A stretch of DNA of 64,000 nt from Hydractinia symbiolongicarpus (Eukaryota > Cnidaria > Hydrozoa > Anthoathecata > Hydractiniidae): NCBI RefSeq assembly GCF_029227915.1, contig NC_079876.1, positions 23,186,001 to 23,250,000 of the forward strand, in the 5' to 3' direction. Both the position numbers and the translations under genes were made by a program. The notes below the pieces were generated by a model, which was given only the letters and a program-made list of their open reading frames with translations, was not told the DNA's origin and made no database searches. Shown piece after piece: positions 46,781 through 57,420 of the stretch. Within the stretch, counting starts at the first letter, position 1; each line of letters starts with the position of its first letter.

Positions 46781-46811
46781 GTTCCATAGTTTAGTAATAC
46801 CGTTTGTTACT

Positions 46812-47641
46812 AAAAGAGTTTTACGTATATACACTAAATCCACTAAGTTGTTTTTCTTAAAAAGGTTGTGACACAAGGGAAATTATCAACCCATAACGAG
46901 GTTAATTTTTATTTATGTCTTTCTACTAAAAATATTCTTGAAAATTTAATCCACAGAGTCAAGTTTTTTCGGCATGTTTCTTGTTACTTTACCTAAAAAA
47001 TATAAACCACATTTTTAATGTTGCAAGTGTTTGTTGCATTTTCCGTAGAGAAATGCGAAATCAGCGATCAAAACACAGGCACATTGTTTATTACATTAGT
47101 CACTGTTTATCCGCTATGGCATTGTTTTTTAAACCAATCAGCTTGGTTTTGTGCAAATTTAAACCAATTCAGATATTTCAAAAAATCATAACAAACCTTT
47201 TTAATCAGCATGTGAGTAGAAGTAAACATTTTTGATAACTAAAGTCAAATAAAAATCACTGAAAAGGTTACAAAGCTAACAAAAACAAATGACTTGCTTA
47301 ACCCGTTCGGTATAGAAGACTTAAAATAACTTAATGAAATTTTTTAGCTCGATGCCTACTTAAAATGTCAACATTTAAAACTTTTTGCTAAAGAAATGTA
47401 ATAAATTTTGTGAACAGTAGTTATAAGTAGTAAGGATACCATCTATCTCTCTTCACCCCTCTCATCAAAAATTTAGTTTAGTTTACTAGACTATAGTTAT
47501 AAGATAAACACTAGAAATTAGCCAAAAAAAAATGTAGCAGCCAGAAGCCCCATATAGCTAAATTTGCCACAAAATTGAATAAAAAGTTACTTTCTCAGTC
47601 CAATATTTTGCACGCACGCCTATAGTTTATCAATACCTAGA
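46812..47641. other. No gene seen
   Basis: AT-rich spacer. Confidence 0.4.
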
Positions 47642-47930
47642 AACAACCTTGACAGAGTTTTTGTTCTGTAAAGTCTAGTTCCACAGCCAAACCCTTGCGA
47701 AAGAAAATACTGTACAACCTTAACAGGGTTTGTGCGCTATAACGCCCAGTGCTACGGTTAAACCCTCACAATAAACATATAATAGTAATACCTTGAAACA
47801 ACCTTGACAAGGTTTGTGTATTATAAAGTATAGTGTTACAATCAAAACCTTACGGAGAAACATTCCATGGTTTATAAACAACCTTGACAGGGTTTGTGTG
47901 TTATGAAGTATATGATTACAGTCTGACATA
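47642..47930. repeat. About 80-bp tandem repeat, nearly 4 copies
   Basis: CAACCTTGACAGGGTTTGTG-like starts occur at 47644, 47715, 47799 and 47879, each followed by a TATAAAGTATAGTG-like block and an AAACCCT block. Confidence 0.85.
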
Positions 47931-48639
47931 AAATAGGTTAGGCCAACAAATTTGTTGCGTTGTGAGGTATGTGATATAGTTGATAAGGCGATTTAAAAAC
48001 ACCAGGATTTATTTCGTAAATTATTTCTCGTGCACCGCAGCGTAATATTTGGCTCATTTTTTTACTACGTTGCATGACAGCGTTGACAGTTTAAATATGT
48101 GCCTGAAATATGTCAAATTTTGGTAAGCTTCGCACAAACATTATTTTGATTCTTGTTAACAAAATACAGTCGTTTAAGCTTCCCAAGAAAGCTTATGATA
48201 GTTTCAGCATTTTCTGAGATCTCTTGGCAAGGACAACGAATAACTCAATTTGACAGAGTTTGCAGAACTAAGGACGAATGCGATAGCAGATCTTTTCTCT
48301 ATATTAATAGTTGTTGTCTGTACCTGTATTATTCCTGACTCCCTGCAGAGTAATTTTATTACCTCATACTGTTAGTAACCGGACATGTCACTGAAGGTTA
48401 GGTGTGCAACTAATTGAACACTCATAATTGCTTGTACAGTGTTTAAGCATATGATTTTTAATTTTCTAATTAGTCATCCCACAAAAAATAAAGTTCAGCA
48501 TGTGTGATCTTAGTTTTGGGCATCCAATTAAGATCAAAAATAAATTCTGTTTCAAGCGTGTGTGTGGTGGCATCATGTGGCAATAATATCCACGTTTAAA
48601 AAAAGAAATAATAGAGAGATAGATGTGCATATTTTACAT
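47931..48639. other. No gene seen
   Basis: AT-rich spacer. Confidence 0.4.
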
Positions 48640-48752
48640 GGGTAGCCTTACAAATATCGAGGGATATACCCTGTTTATTAAATCCAGGAGGGGCCATGGC
48701 TTAGATGGAGAGTCCTTGAGCTACGCAGACCCAATTAGTAGGGTCCGCGCTC

Positions 48753-49246
48753 ACGAGGGTGCCGATAAGCCGCATGCCGTAAAAAGTGCGGGCGTTTTCG
48801 GGCGAGTTTGGCGTTTTGAAAAAAAAAGTATTCGCCCGAAAAAACCCGCATAGGCCCGAACAATGCCCGAAAAAAAAAAAAAAAACAGCCACTAATAATT
48901 CAAAAATACTATAAAAATTAAAATAAACTGACTATGTGGTAGCGAAGTTCTTAAAAGAAGTGTTTTTGATGGTTTTTGATAAAATTTACTTTATAAATAA
49001 CTTATATATAAACTTTATTAACTTCTTTCTCTTACTTCTATATAAACTTTATTAACTCCTTTCTCTTCAAGCGCCTTCTTCCCAACTATCGTCGCATGGT
49101 TTGTTACAAGGAATTGCATTTCGGGAATGTTCCGGGCGAGTTCGGGAAAGTGCGGGCGGTTTCGGGAGACAACCGCCATTTTTATTTGAAAAGTCGCCCG
49201 AATTCGCCGTATATGTGCGGGCGTTTGCGGCTTATCGGCACCCTCT
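48753..49246. mobile_element. 494-bp MITE with 9-bp TSD
   Basis: The terminal inverted repeat GAGGGTGCCGATAAGCCGCA is perfect over 20 bases at both ends. TCCGCGCTC flanks it at 48744-48752 and 49247-49255. The interior is rich in GCGGGCG/TTCGGGC motifs, with a long A run. It sits inside SINE copy 2. The 9-bp duplication suggests a MULE-related MITE. Confidence 0.85.
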
Positions 49247-49274
49247 TCCGCGCTCTACTAGACAACTCCCGGCA

Positions 49275-49368
49275 CAACCTCGTTCCCAGGGCAATCTTTT
49301 GCTTTTTTGATATCCGAGACGGCGCGAAGATTGTCAGAAAGAGAAAAATGGGCCTGGGGACGAGGTTG
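49275..49368. mobile_element. 94-bp MITE with 9-bp TSD
   Basis: The ends CAACCTCGTTCCCAGGGC and, inverted, CAACCTCGTCCCCAGGC match the 13272 element. It is flanked by CTCCCGGCA and CTCCTGGCA (8 of 9 identical). Confidence 0.8.
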
Positions 49369-49502
49369 CTCCTGGCAACATCCAACAGTCCACACAGTGC
49401 GCCATCTCCCCAATTTCCCTCACATGGCTTGGGTTATATATAACTCTTGACGGATTCCTCCCGCACAGAGTACGAGAGCTATAACCACTAATCTACAGCA
49501 CC

Positions 49503-50501
49503 ATAATAATTAATAATTTGGACAGCCGTCATTATCGTTGGAAAAACATCCAACTTAATAACCCATCAACCCACAACCTCATTTTCACGTTTCAGTGGCC
49601 ACTGAAGTATAGCTAGCCGCTGCACATTCAGTCAGGGAAAACAGCAAATTAAGCTATTCGCCAAATTTGGAGATTAGGATTCCAGCCTAACTTAGCTATG
49701 CTATCCTAATTGGGCTATGAAATTGTTTTAAAAGCAAAAAAATCACCGTTAACGCGCTATCCGCATCTTAATTTCACTGTCTTTGTGCAGGTAAATTTCA
49801 AAACTTTGATACTTGAAAAAATCGTCGCATTTGTACGACGGAACTAAAAAATATTGACCAAAATCGGCAAAATATTTTGCGCGTAGTCTAATTAGCATAT
49901 GATGGCCTACCTAGGAGTTTCTTTCCGGCCAAATATCGTCTTTCCGCAACCGCCATTTTGAAAACAACATTTGACATCCTTATTAGGCTATTTGATATCC
50001 TAATTAGGTCATTCTCGCAGGAATTAAATATTTCGTCTACCAGTGGTTAGTTTTCGTTGAAATTTTGATGAGTTAGGTGCAGCATTGGTAAGAATCAAAA
50101 CAACAAGTATGGATGCAGTAGTTCTAGGGAGGGTTTATAACCACACTTTTCCAAAAACACGGTCAAACTCTCATAAAAATATCATACACAATTTTGCTTG
50201 TGACGTCACAGCTGATCATCCAATACAAAGCCCTATGGTGCTGCACACATCAAGGTAAAGTCCATATGATGCTGTGCTTAGTCATGAATATCAAATCATA
50301 CAACAATGAGTAAAAACAGTTCGTGACGTCACAACTTTTCGTCACGCTCCATGGCACAAAAATGCGCTGATCATCAGCAAAAATCCACTGATCATCAACG
50401 CATGCGTAGTACCATCAGTGCTATCATACGCAAGTGGAGTAGGGGGAATTCCCAACTTGCTCCGTAATCTTCGGACTTGTTGAAATGTGTGTATAATAAA
50501 G
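49503..50501. other. Left flank of the Polinton
   Basis: No gene. The left terminus of the Polinton must lie here. A candidate is AGGGTTTATAACCACAC at about 50133, since Polinton ends begin with AG, but the other terminus is outside the window. Confidence 0.3.
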
Positions 50502-50771
50502 ATGAATTGGTTTAAGAATGCCATCAGCAAACTATATAGCACCATGTCGGGATCAGTGGCAGCAACTCGCGACTCTCTTGCCGATCGACTACAGAGTGTG
50601 CGGGATACCGTTTCATTCTATTACAACAGGGCAAAGGAACAAATTTCGGGAGGTACAACGCTTCACGACGAGACTGAACAGGAGGCAAGGGACTACTCGG
50701 AGGATATTGAATATCAAGGTTCTGAGGATGATATCCAGATGTTGGAAGATGGAAATAGGATCAAAACATAG
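50502..50771 (+). pseudogene. Frame upstream of Polinton polymerase
   Basis: About 90 codons from the ATG at 50502, ending in a TAG. The same frame continues from 50772 into the polymerase N-terminal region. It is therefore either a separate small gene directly upstream or the polymerase N-terminus cut by one nonsense codon. It is acidic at the end (YSEDIEYQGSEDDIQMLEDG). No domain was recognised. Confidence 0.45.
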
Positions 50772-50786
50772 CATTTCAACAAACAG

Positions 50787-53700
50787 TTGAACCAACCTCT
50801 AAAGGACGCTGTTATCCAACAAACTACACCACACGTGGATATGCGCGTTAAAGTTGTGTACAGCTTTAGCTGTGATATTTACAAGGGTGCAAGTGGTGTG
50901 TCTGATTACCACAAAACTAAGAGCTACATTTCGCTATCAAGCATCACCGAAATTGAAGCGTTCATTGAAGAATGCGAAATGAAGCGTCTCGATTTGGAAG
51001 ATGGTGAATTTTGGAGTAAGGCTTATTTATCACCCACTAGAACCACTGAGACCTCGGGAGCCTATGAGGGCAAAATTGTTCTTGGTCACGTACGGATCAA
51101 GATGATAAGCACGCATGAAACCCCTCTTGGGATGCGGCCCTCTCCCGGATTGGTTGCGAAACAAGAGGTGCATTTACGCCATGGATGTAAAGATGCCAGA
51201 ACGGACCTCCTACGTTATCTCGAAAGTACCACGAGGACCCTAAACTAAAGCGTAAAGACATGCGCCCTACGAGGCTGTTGGATATGGACGGCGTTGCCAA
51301 ACAATTCAAGATCAACATCAGAGCATTAGAGGAACGAATGCTAAGTTGCAAAGGGGGAAGCTGAAACGTATGCCGAGCAGGGCGGAGAAGGTCTTTTACG
51401 ATGAGGGGTATAGCTATGATGCATCAAAATAGGTGGAATACATGTCAAAACAAACCGAAAGACATATTCATCATGCCCTATGTGGTCATGGTGGTGAACG
51501 TGTTATCCGTGATGGCAAAAAAGAGTGGAAAGTTGATGGCTATGAGCCTATCACAAAAACTGTTTACGAGTACAATGGTTGTAAATGGCACGGATGTCCC
51601 TGTCTGTCCGAGAGAACCAAAGCGGAGAAGACTCGTTACACTGCAACCCAGTCTAAGGAAAGGATGATACAGGACCACGGGTACAACCTCGTCGCAGCTT
51701 GGGAATGTGAGAAACCACCCAATATCAAGAGGTACTTTCAGAAGGAATTCAAACCCTACCCCCACTATATTGTATTTGACTTTAAAGCTCTCCGATCACC
51801 TTTAAATTATCAGGAAACCTCTGATCTAACATACCTTTCGAGACATGTTCCTATAAGTGTTGATATTGCCGGTAGTTTGAATAGCCACCCGACGTTCATC
51901 GGGCACGAAAATCCCAAGGTCTTGGTGAAACAGTTTGTGGAAGAGCTGGAAAAGAGGCATGCCCTGATTTTGAAGGAGGTCGAGAGAATGTATCCGAAAC
52001 CTGATGACTTTGACATGCTCTCCAAAAAGAACCAGGAATTGTGGAACGAGTGGGTAACCCAAGTGGCTGTGATCGGGTTTAACAGCGGCAAGTACGATCA
52101 ACCTGATCAAGCGGTATTTTGTCGAAGATATCGCGCAAGGCGATAAGATCAAGATGGCGAAAAAAATAGCGACTACATGTTCCTCACCACCTCGAGGTTT
52201 AAATTTCTCGACATCAAAAATATACTTGCACCTGGTCTAAGCTATGACGGTTGGTGCAAGTCGTTGGAATGTAGGCTCCAAAAGCTTGTGTTTCCATACG
52301 AGTGGTTGACGAGCCGCAACAAGTTGAACCATGTTGGGCCTGTGGCTCACGAGGACTTTTATAGCCGTCTAAGTGGGAAAAACACACTATCTGGCGAAGA
52401 GTACGAGACATTCTGCGCTGAGTTTTACAGGGGCTGCGTCACCATGATGGACTGGCTGCGCGAGTACAACCTAGCCAATGTGGAACTTTTCATTGAAGCC
52501 GTAAACAAGACGAGGTTGCAGTATTATAGGCATGAAATCCATATTTTGAAGGATGCGGTAAGTATTACGGGTGTATGTTCTGAACAAGTCCCTATGGTTG
52601 AGCCCCAAGTAAGAGCAATACGCTCCGGGAGACCCATGCAGGCACAGGTGCGTGGAATCTTGCTACATCAAGGGTTGTAAGAGTTGTAAACAGGTACAAA
52701 AAGCATGTGAAAAATGTACGAGAAATGAGTCCTACTAGCTCTTGCGGACGGGGATGGTTGGTGGTCCCGCGATCGAATTCTGTAGGTACCATGAATGAGA
52801 CGTGGCAGGTATTAGATCTCACATGTACAGCGAAACCCACAAGTGCAGCACCATTCTAGGGTACGACGCAAACATGCTCTACCCGAGCACCATCATGCAA
52901 GACTTTCCTTGTGGGAAGAAACAGCTGATCAAGGTGGCCACACCTTCATCAGAACACGATATCGAGCTACTAGCGCGAGGTGTGCGAGATGGAACCCTCT
53001 TTGGCTTTGCCCGGGTTGATATCGAGGTACCCGAGGATCTGCGTGACAAGTTCGGCGAAATGGCCCCGCTGTTTTTCTTCAAGGAGATACCTGATGATCA
53101 AATCCCCAAGCACATGTACGAGTACTTAAAAACTACGGGTAGCAAGCGTGTCCTGGGTACGCGTAAGCTTTTTGGGGTTCATGAGAGCTGAAAAAATCCT
53201 TCTGTATACCCCTCTGCTGAAGTGGTACCTTGACTATGGGCTGAAAGTGACTGCTTTTTACCAATACCTCAAGTACACTCGGGGTAAACCCTTTGCATGG
53301 TTTCTGGAAGAGATTGCCGATGTACGACTACAGGCTGATAAAGACCCCGACAAGCGTATTGCGGGAGATAGTTGAAAGGCAACTCGTTCTACGGCAAGAT
53401 GATTGAAGACCTAGCGAGGCACGCAAATACTACGTTTACGAGGAATGAAAAGGAGGTTGATGCAGCCCTGCGAAGAAGCCCGTACCTAGAGGATCTTGAA
53501 GAGATCGGAGATGCGTACGAGCTTAGAAAAGGCAAACACAAGTGTAGTATCGATAGAGCCTACCAGTGTGGTACTGCAGTATATCACTCGCGAATTTGCG
53601 CATGCTCGAATTTTACTACGATTTTCTGGACAAGTATGTGGATCGTCGAGACTTTGAGTAATTGTACATGGACACCGACAGTACCTATTTTGCCATATCT

Positions 53701-54108
53701 GGGGAAGAGTTGGGAGATGTCGTTCGCCCCGAACTCCTTGACGAGTATGATGAGGATGTAAAAAACTGGCTCGTCACTGATAGATACTCGAGTCGAACAG
53801 GAGGGTTATTCAAAGCGAAATTCATTGGGTTTCGGATGATTGCCCTGACAGCTAAGTGTTATTTCGTCGAGGGCAAAGAAGGTACGAAATCTTCATGTAA
53901 GGGCATGTCAAAGAGGCAAAATGCTGTGACCTGGAGTAGATACATGAGTGCGCTGAGGGGTGGTTTAGACATGGCCAAAAACGTAGGATTTTGAGTACAC
54001 AACCAGGGTATGGTTACGTACGAACAATATATGCTCGGGCTCTCGGCGTTTTACGATAAGAGAGTTGTACATGACGATGGGGTACATACCTCCCCACTTA
54101 TGTTGTAA
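50787..54108 (+). pseudogene. Protein-primed family-B DNA polymerase of Polinton
   Basis: Replicative polymerase of the element, spread over at least seven frame segments (50787-51248, 51243-51360, 51433-52146, 52177-52600, 52802-53191, 53160-53590, 53662-53994, then a decayed tail). Visible features in order: an N-terminal region, a Cys/His nuclease-like insert (CKWHGCPC, about 51580) ending in AAWECE, an exonuclease I site with DFK where an acidic pair is expected (about 51777; the second acid is lost), GFNSGKYD (exonuclease II, about 52075), motif A region GYDANMLYPSTIMQDFP (about 52860), motif B GNSFYGKMIEDL (about 53378), and motif C YMDTDST (about 53665). Frameshifts near 51245, 52140, 52590, 53160, 53370 and 53590, plus nonsense codons, show it is not functional. 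Confidence 0.85.
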
Positions 54109-54147
54109 GCATTTTTGAATTACGAGGTTTTCAAAAAGCTGTCCAAA

Positions 54148-54175
54148 GTTTTGTAAAGGTAGTACTTTACAAAAC
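54148..54175. repeat. Perfect hairpin, 11-bp arms
   Basis: GTTTTGTAAAG and CTTTACAAAAC with a 6-base loop, at the decayed 3' end of the polymerase gene. Confidence 0.75.
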
Positions 54176-54208
54176 AAGAACAGAATGTAGGGGACCAGGA
54201 AATGCACA

Positions 54209-54722
54209 CAATGTCAATACTTTTTAATCCCAGAAAGTTTTAGGGTCAAAGGAAATGGGCAACAAACAAGGCGATGCATCAAATGCCTTGTTATAAAGAA
54301 GGCATCACAGAAACGTACCAAGTGTCCACATAAAAAACGAAGAAACCAATGCCCCATATGCGATCGCCCTGCCTATTAGTGTAAGCTAATTCTAGCTAGG
54401 ATTCGTAATGTCCTAAATCATCATACGGAGATAACATCCCAGGAATATCTAGGGTGCGACAGTGTAACATTCATGAAGCACATCCAGGCCCAATTTAAAG
54501 GCCGTAAAAACTAGGGAAACCGAAGGCAGTGGCAGTTTGATCACAAGGTGCCGCTAAAGTATAGGGAGAACGGGGTATACCCCAGCGAAGAGGTGCAAAT
54601 TGCAAGACTCCACTACACCAACATGCAGCCCATGTGAGTTTCAGATAACCAAACGAAAGGTAATCGATATATCTCCGGGTAGAATGTGGTCTAGCGCGGT
54701 TGATCAAACGCACTCGCTATAA
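54209..54722 (+). pseudogene. Cys-cluster/HNH-like protein relic, copy 1
   Basis: Reading from about 54209: CTQCQYFLIPESF, then RRCIKCLVIKKASQKRTKCP, then CPICD, and after stops LGCDSVTFMKHIQAQFKG and a FDHKVPLKY block followed by HYTNMQPM. The paired Cys motifs with a later DH...N region resemble HNH-type nucleases found in large DNA viruses and Polintons. The DNA cleavage role is an inference. At least three stops break it. Two more copies of the N-terminal Cys cluster lie at 55827 and 56303. Confidence 0.5.
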
Positions 54723-55208
54723 ATGAAAGTGTGTTTGTATATAGCTATACTTTTACCCTATGCCATGATAGCTTATGTTTTTTTTCGTTATCGCCATACA
54801 ATAAAGAAAATGTCAGATCTTGCATAAGTATTCAACTCAGCCTCAGAATATTTTGAGCATGTAGAGAAACCTACTGATAAACGTCAGGCTTTGAAAGAAG
54901 CCCTGAGGAAAGGCAAGGGGCATTTTGTACCAAAGAAATATACCGAGGGGTTTATCGACAAGGCTCCCGATGAGGCAGTAGAAAAGGTAAATACCGAGTA
55001 CTTTCAACGTGAGCTCCAAGAGAAGGGGGATAGGACCGCAAAAGCGTTGACTACTCACGTAGTCAATCTGTACACAAGTTTGATTGGAAATTTTGTGGAT
55101 ATCGACAATGTTGATAAATTAGGTAGGAACCTTGAAGAGGACCCAATTATTCGGGATAGCGTGACAGATCTCATAATTGTAGTGTACTGCACCATTGGGA
55201 GGTGTTAG
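54723..55208 (+). pseudogene. Unknown Polinton gene with N-terminal membrane segment
   Basis: One reading frame from ATG 54723 to TAG 55208, interrupted by a single TAA at 54825. The first 20 residues are a hydrophobic segment (IAILLPYAMIAYVFF). After the stop come Lys/Glu-rich helices (ALKEALRKGKGHFVPKKYTE) and an Ile/Asp-rich end. The true start could instead be the ATG at 54810, which follows an AATAAAGAAA box, giving a soluble protein. No family was recognised. Confidence 0.45.
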
Positions 55209-55285
55209 ACACCCATTTTGGTAGCAGGAAATACCACTAGACATATGAGCAAAAGAGGATGGCTCGGAGAATAAGGAGAACAAAG

Positions 55286-55587
55286 ATGAGTAGTGCGTGC
55301 AGTGTTATTATCAATCAGCAGCACCCCGCGGAAACAATTGTTGAAGTACACAAAAAGCACCCGGGAAGAGTTGCTCAGGGGCACAGGTAGAGGCACTGAT
55401 GAGGGAGAGGAAGCTTGGAATAGCTCCACCAAAGAAAGAACCCATGACGTTTAGAGAGTTCTTGAGATACTTAGAGAGAGATTTAAATACCCCCGAGGCT
55501 ACACTCAAAGGGATTAAGGAGACTTTTGAGATCCTTGATGATCAAGGCCTTACTACCCATCTTGAAGTAATTTGTTATAAGTCTTAG
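55286..55587 (+). pseudogene. Small basic Polinton protein, copy 1
   Basis: It starts at ATG 55286, with HKKHPGRVAQGHR before a stop at 55388. The sense continues in another frame from about 55384 (VEALMRERKLG, FREFLRYLERDLNTPEATLK), ending at 55587. The GRVA.G(H/K)R block is repeated in the next gene. Function unknown. Confidence 0.4.
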
Positions 55588-55601
55588 GGCTTATAACAAA
55601 T
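55566..55601. repeat. Perfect hairpin, 12-bp arms
   Basis: ATTTGTTATAAG and CTTATAACAAAT flank an 8-base loop that contains the TAG stop of the upstream frame. The right arm abuts the ATG of the next gene. Confidence 0.75.
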
Positions 55602-55707
55602 GAGTGAGGAGTCTACTAACCAAGTCATAACCAAGAAGAACGAAGGTCGTGTTGCTGCTGGCAAGAGACTTGCGGAATGGAACCGAAAGAACAAGGCCGA
55701 CTTATAG
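55600..55707 (+). CDS. Small basic Polinton protein, copy 2
   Basis: 35 codons: MSEESTNQVITKKNEGRVAA followed by GKRLAEWNRKNKADL and TAG. The same frame reads on through the TAG without another stop for about 30 codons, so this may be the start of a longer broken gene. It shares the GRVA.GKR block with the preceding gene. Function unknown. Confidence 0.4.
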   Translation: MSEESTNQVITKKNEGRVAAGKRLAEWNRKNKADL

Positions 55708-55826
55708 AGGAACGGGGGCAAAGGTTCTTCCCTGGGTAATCAGGAACCTGTCGTAGGTCCTCCCAAGTCGATGGACAATGTATACCTTTGCGGGGTAGGG
55801 AGATAGAAAGAGAGATAGAAATCAAC

Positions 55827-56297
55827 ATGGAGGAGGCTAAGAGCTGCTCGAAATGCAAACACTCTTTCCCCTTGAACCATTTTAAGATCAAGCGCAATGG
55901 TCGAATGCTAAGACAATGTATCAAATGCCTTGATGCTAACAAGACTTCAAGGGAACGCTCAAAGTGTCCGCATCAAAGGCGTAGATACAAATGTAAAGAA
56001 TGTTGCGGTGGTGGGATTTGCTATCATGAAAGGCAAATATATCAGCGTAAGGATTGTAACCCTGATGGTTATCTCACTAATGCTAACCGCCCCGGGAACC
56101 GGCCTCTGCATGCAAGCAAAGAGCTCATAGCTATCTGTAGGGCCCATATTGAAGCCCAGTTTTCCGAGTAAATGACCTGGGAAGACTATGAGTTTTTGCA
56201 CCTTGATCACAAGATACCCTATAAATATCAGGAAACTGGAAGATTTCCGACGCTTGCTGATGTTGCTAGGGTATTTTACCAACACACAAGGGTGTAA
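55827..56297 (+). pseudogene. Cys-cluster/HNH-like protein, copy 2
   Basis: ATG at 55827. The Cys cluster CSKCKHSFPLNHFKIKRNG is followed by CIKCLD, then KCPHQRRRYKCKECCGGGIC and further Cys/His pairs. The tail shows HIEAQF, a single TAA at 56169, then in the same frame a LDHKIPYKYQETGRF block to 56297. This is the best-preserved copy of the family; copies 1 and 3 share its cluster and the RRCIKC/CIDCLD motif. A metal-binding nucleic-acid protein, possibly an HNH nuclease, is the likely role. Confidence 0.55.
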
Positions 56298-56302
56298 TAC
56301 AA

Positions 56303-56464
56303 ATGGATAGGACATGCTCGAAATGTAGAAACCTTCTTTCCCTGGACAGTTTTAAGATCAGGGGGAATAATCGAACGAAAAGTTGCATAGATTGCTTGGA
56401 TAAGGCGAAGGGGAAGCGGGGTACCAAAACAAATGCAAAGAGCGTGATATCAACTACGAAGTAA
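56303..56464 (+). CDS. Cys-cluster protein, copy 3 (truncated)
   Basis: 53 codons from ATG 56303: MDRTCSKCRNLLSLDSFKIR then CIDCLDKAKGKRG and a stop. It aligns with the N-terminus of the gene at 55827 (CSKC, SFKI.GN, CI.CLD). The later Cys motifs and the DH region are lost; a KCKERDINYEV remnant in another frame suggests a frameshift followed by deletion. Confidence 0.5.
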   Translation: MDRTCSKCRNLLSLDSFKIRGNNRTKSCIDCLDKAKGKRGTKTNAKSVISTTK

Positions 56465-56826
56465 ACACTCTTAATATTGACAGGGAAATTAGAGGATTTA
56501 GACAGGATGAAGATTACCTACTTCTCTATACCCTGCTGACATATGATATTATACACAAGTACGCTGAACTCATCGGATCACCCTCTGAGCCATCCTATGT
56601 CAGCCAGGAAAATGCATTGCTCGTCAAGAAGCACCGCAAGGTACTGCGGTATCTAGTGGGAAAAATAACATACTCTCCCCTACCTCTGGAATATAAAACC
56701 CGAAAGACCAAGTCTTGCCCCGTCTGCCGTGGTTCTCTTGTTAGTAACCATGGGGGCGCATGGATCTGTTCCAGTTGCGCCGCCCTGTACCCAAAAATTG
56801 AAAACAGGAAATGGGGTTACCAATAA
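56464..56826 (+). CDS. C-terminal zinc-ribbon Polinton protein
   Basis: An open frame of about 120 codons; the start is not certain because the frame is open upstream into the preceding relic. The N-terminal half is helical-looking (DEDYLLLYTLLTYDIIHKYA). The C-terminus carries a four-Cys zinc ribbon, CPVCRGSLVSNHGGAWICSS then C, followed by ALYPKIENRKWGY. Such a layout occurs in viral transcription factors, but nothing specific can be claimed. Confidence 0.45.
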   Translation, partial: NTLNIDREIRGFRQDEDYLLLYTLLTYDIIHKYAELIGSPSEPSYVSQENALLVKKHRKVLRYLVGKITYSPLPLEYKTRKTKSCPVCRGSLVSNHGGAWICSSCAALYPKIENRKWGYQ

Positions 56827-56827
56827 A

Positions 56828-57356
56828 ATGATGTTAGACGTTGTAAAAGACCCTCATACGGCAATCTTCACGGGCCCAACATCATGTGGAAAAACACAAC
56901 GTGTCCTAGACCTGCTGGAAAACGAATACAGACACCACTATTACAATATCATCATCTTGTGCCCTACTATACGGTGGAATAAGACCTATATTGAGAGGGC
57001 CTCGTTCTGGAAGGACAACTCTTTGAATGCATCCAAAAATTATCGTCGTTATTGGCAGGTGAGGGGAGTCTCTTCATAGTCAATAATATGATAGCCGACG
57101 AAAGCCTCGACAAGCGTCGACAGTCCCTGCTTGAATTGGCTATTTCAGGTAGGCATAAGAAGCATAGTCTTTGGCTATTAACGCAGTCGTATACAGCTCT
57201 CCCCAGAAATTTGAGACGACAGAAATAAGCCTTGTTTTTGAGAGGCCCGATATGAAAATGATAGACGAAGAGACGAACATGATTTCGGACTGGGATGACA
57301 CAAGACTGAATTGATAAAAATCTACGCACGCATGCTTGTACGCGAGGTTGAAGCAT
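56828..57356 (+). pseudogene. A32-like packaging ATPase of Polinton
   Basis: FtsK/HerA-type ATPase thought to pump DNA into capsids. From about 56828 it reads DPHTAIFTGPTSCGKTQRVL (Walker A GPTSCGKT), then NIIILCPTIRWNKTY. A frameshift occurs near 57010-57060. The Walker B region FIVNNMIADESLD and the downstream LELAISGRHKKHSLWLLTQS block (Gln sensor) lie at about 57076-57190 in another frame. The end (about 57240-57315) reads FERPDMKMIDEETNMIS. The zinc-ribbon gene directly upstream abuts it. Confidence 0.7.
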
Positions 57357-57420
57357 CCTAGGACTTGGAAAATCCTCGAATCACCACGTTGAAAACCGGT
57401 GGCTGAATATTGGTATATAG

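Larger units (their letters stand above)
39707..46802 (+). mobile_element. MULE-type DNA transposon copy B, 7.1 kb, with 9-bp TSD
   Basis: The left end is CGGTATTACTAAACTATGG and the right end is its reverse complement. TTTGTTACT flanks both sides (39698-39706 and 46803-46811) as a perfect 9-bp target duplication, typical for Mutator-like elements. Next to the termini lie minisatellites of CCACCCAGAATCAGCCAGAA type (39727-39815 and, inverted, 46683-46780). It encodes a DDE-type transposase in several pieces. A LINE (42373-44990) sits inside on the opposite strand. Subtracting it leaves about 4.5 kb. Confidence 0.88.
48640..49502 (-). repeat. tRNA-derived SINE, copy 2, with two nested MITEs
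   Basis: Read on the minus strand from 49502, the head is GGTGCTGTAGATTAGTGG then TTATAGCTCTCG, with an A-box match (TAGATTAGTGG) and a tRNA-like anticodon-stem region. A B box is not clear. The body matches 5975-6285. Insertions at 48753-49246 and 49275-49368 split it; copy 1 is empty at both sites. Confidence 0.65.

Noticed and set aside
47642-47930. CRISPR-like direct repeats
   Set aside because: The 80-bp tandem units have diverged, spacer-less structure in a eukaryotic context; it is a minisatellite.
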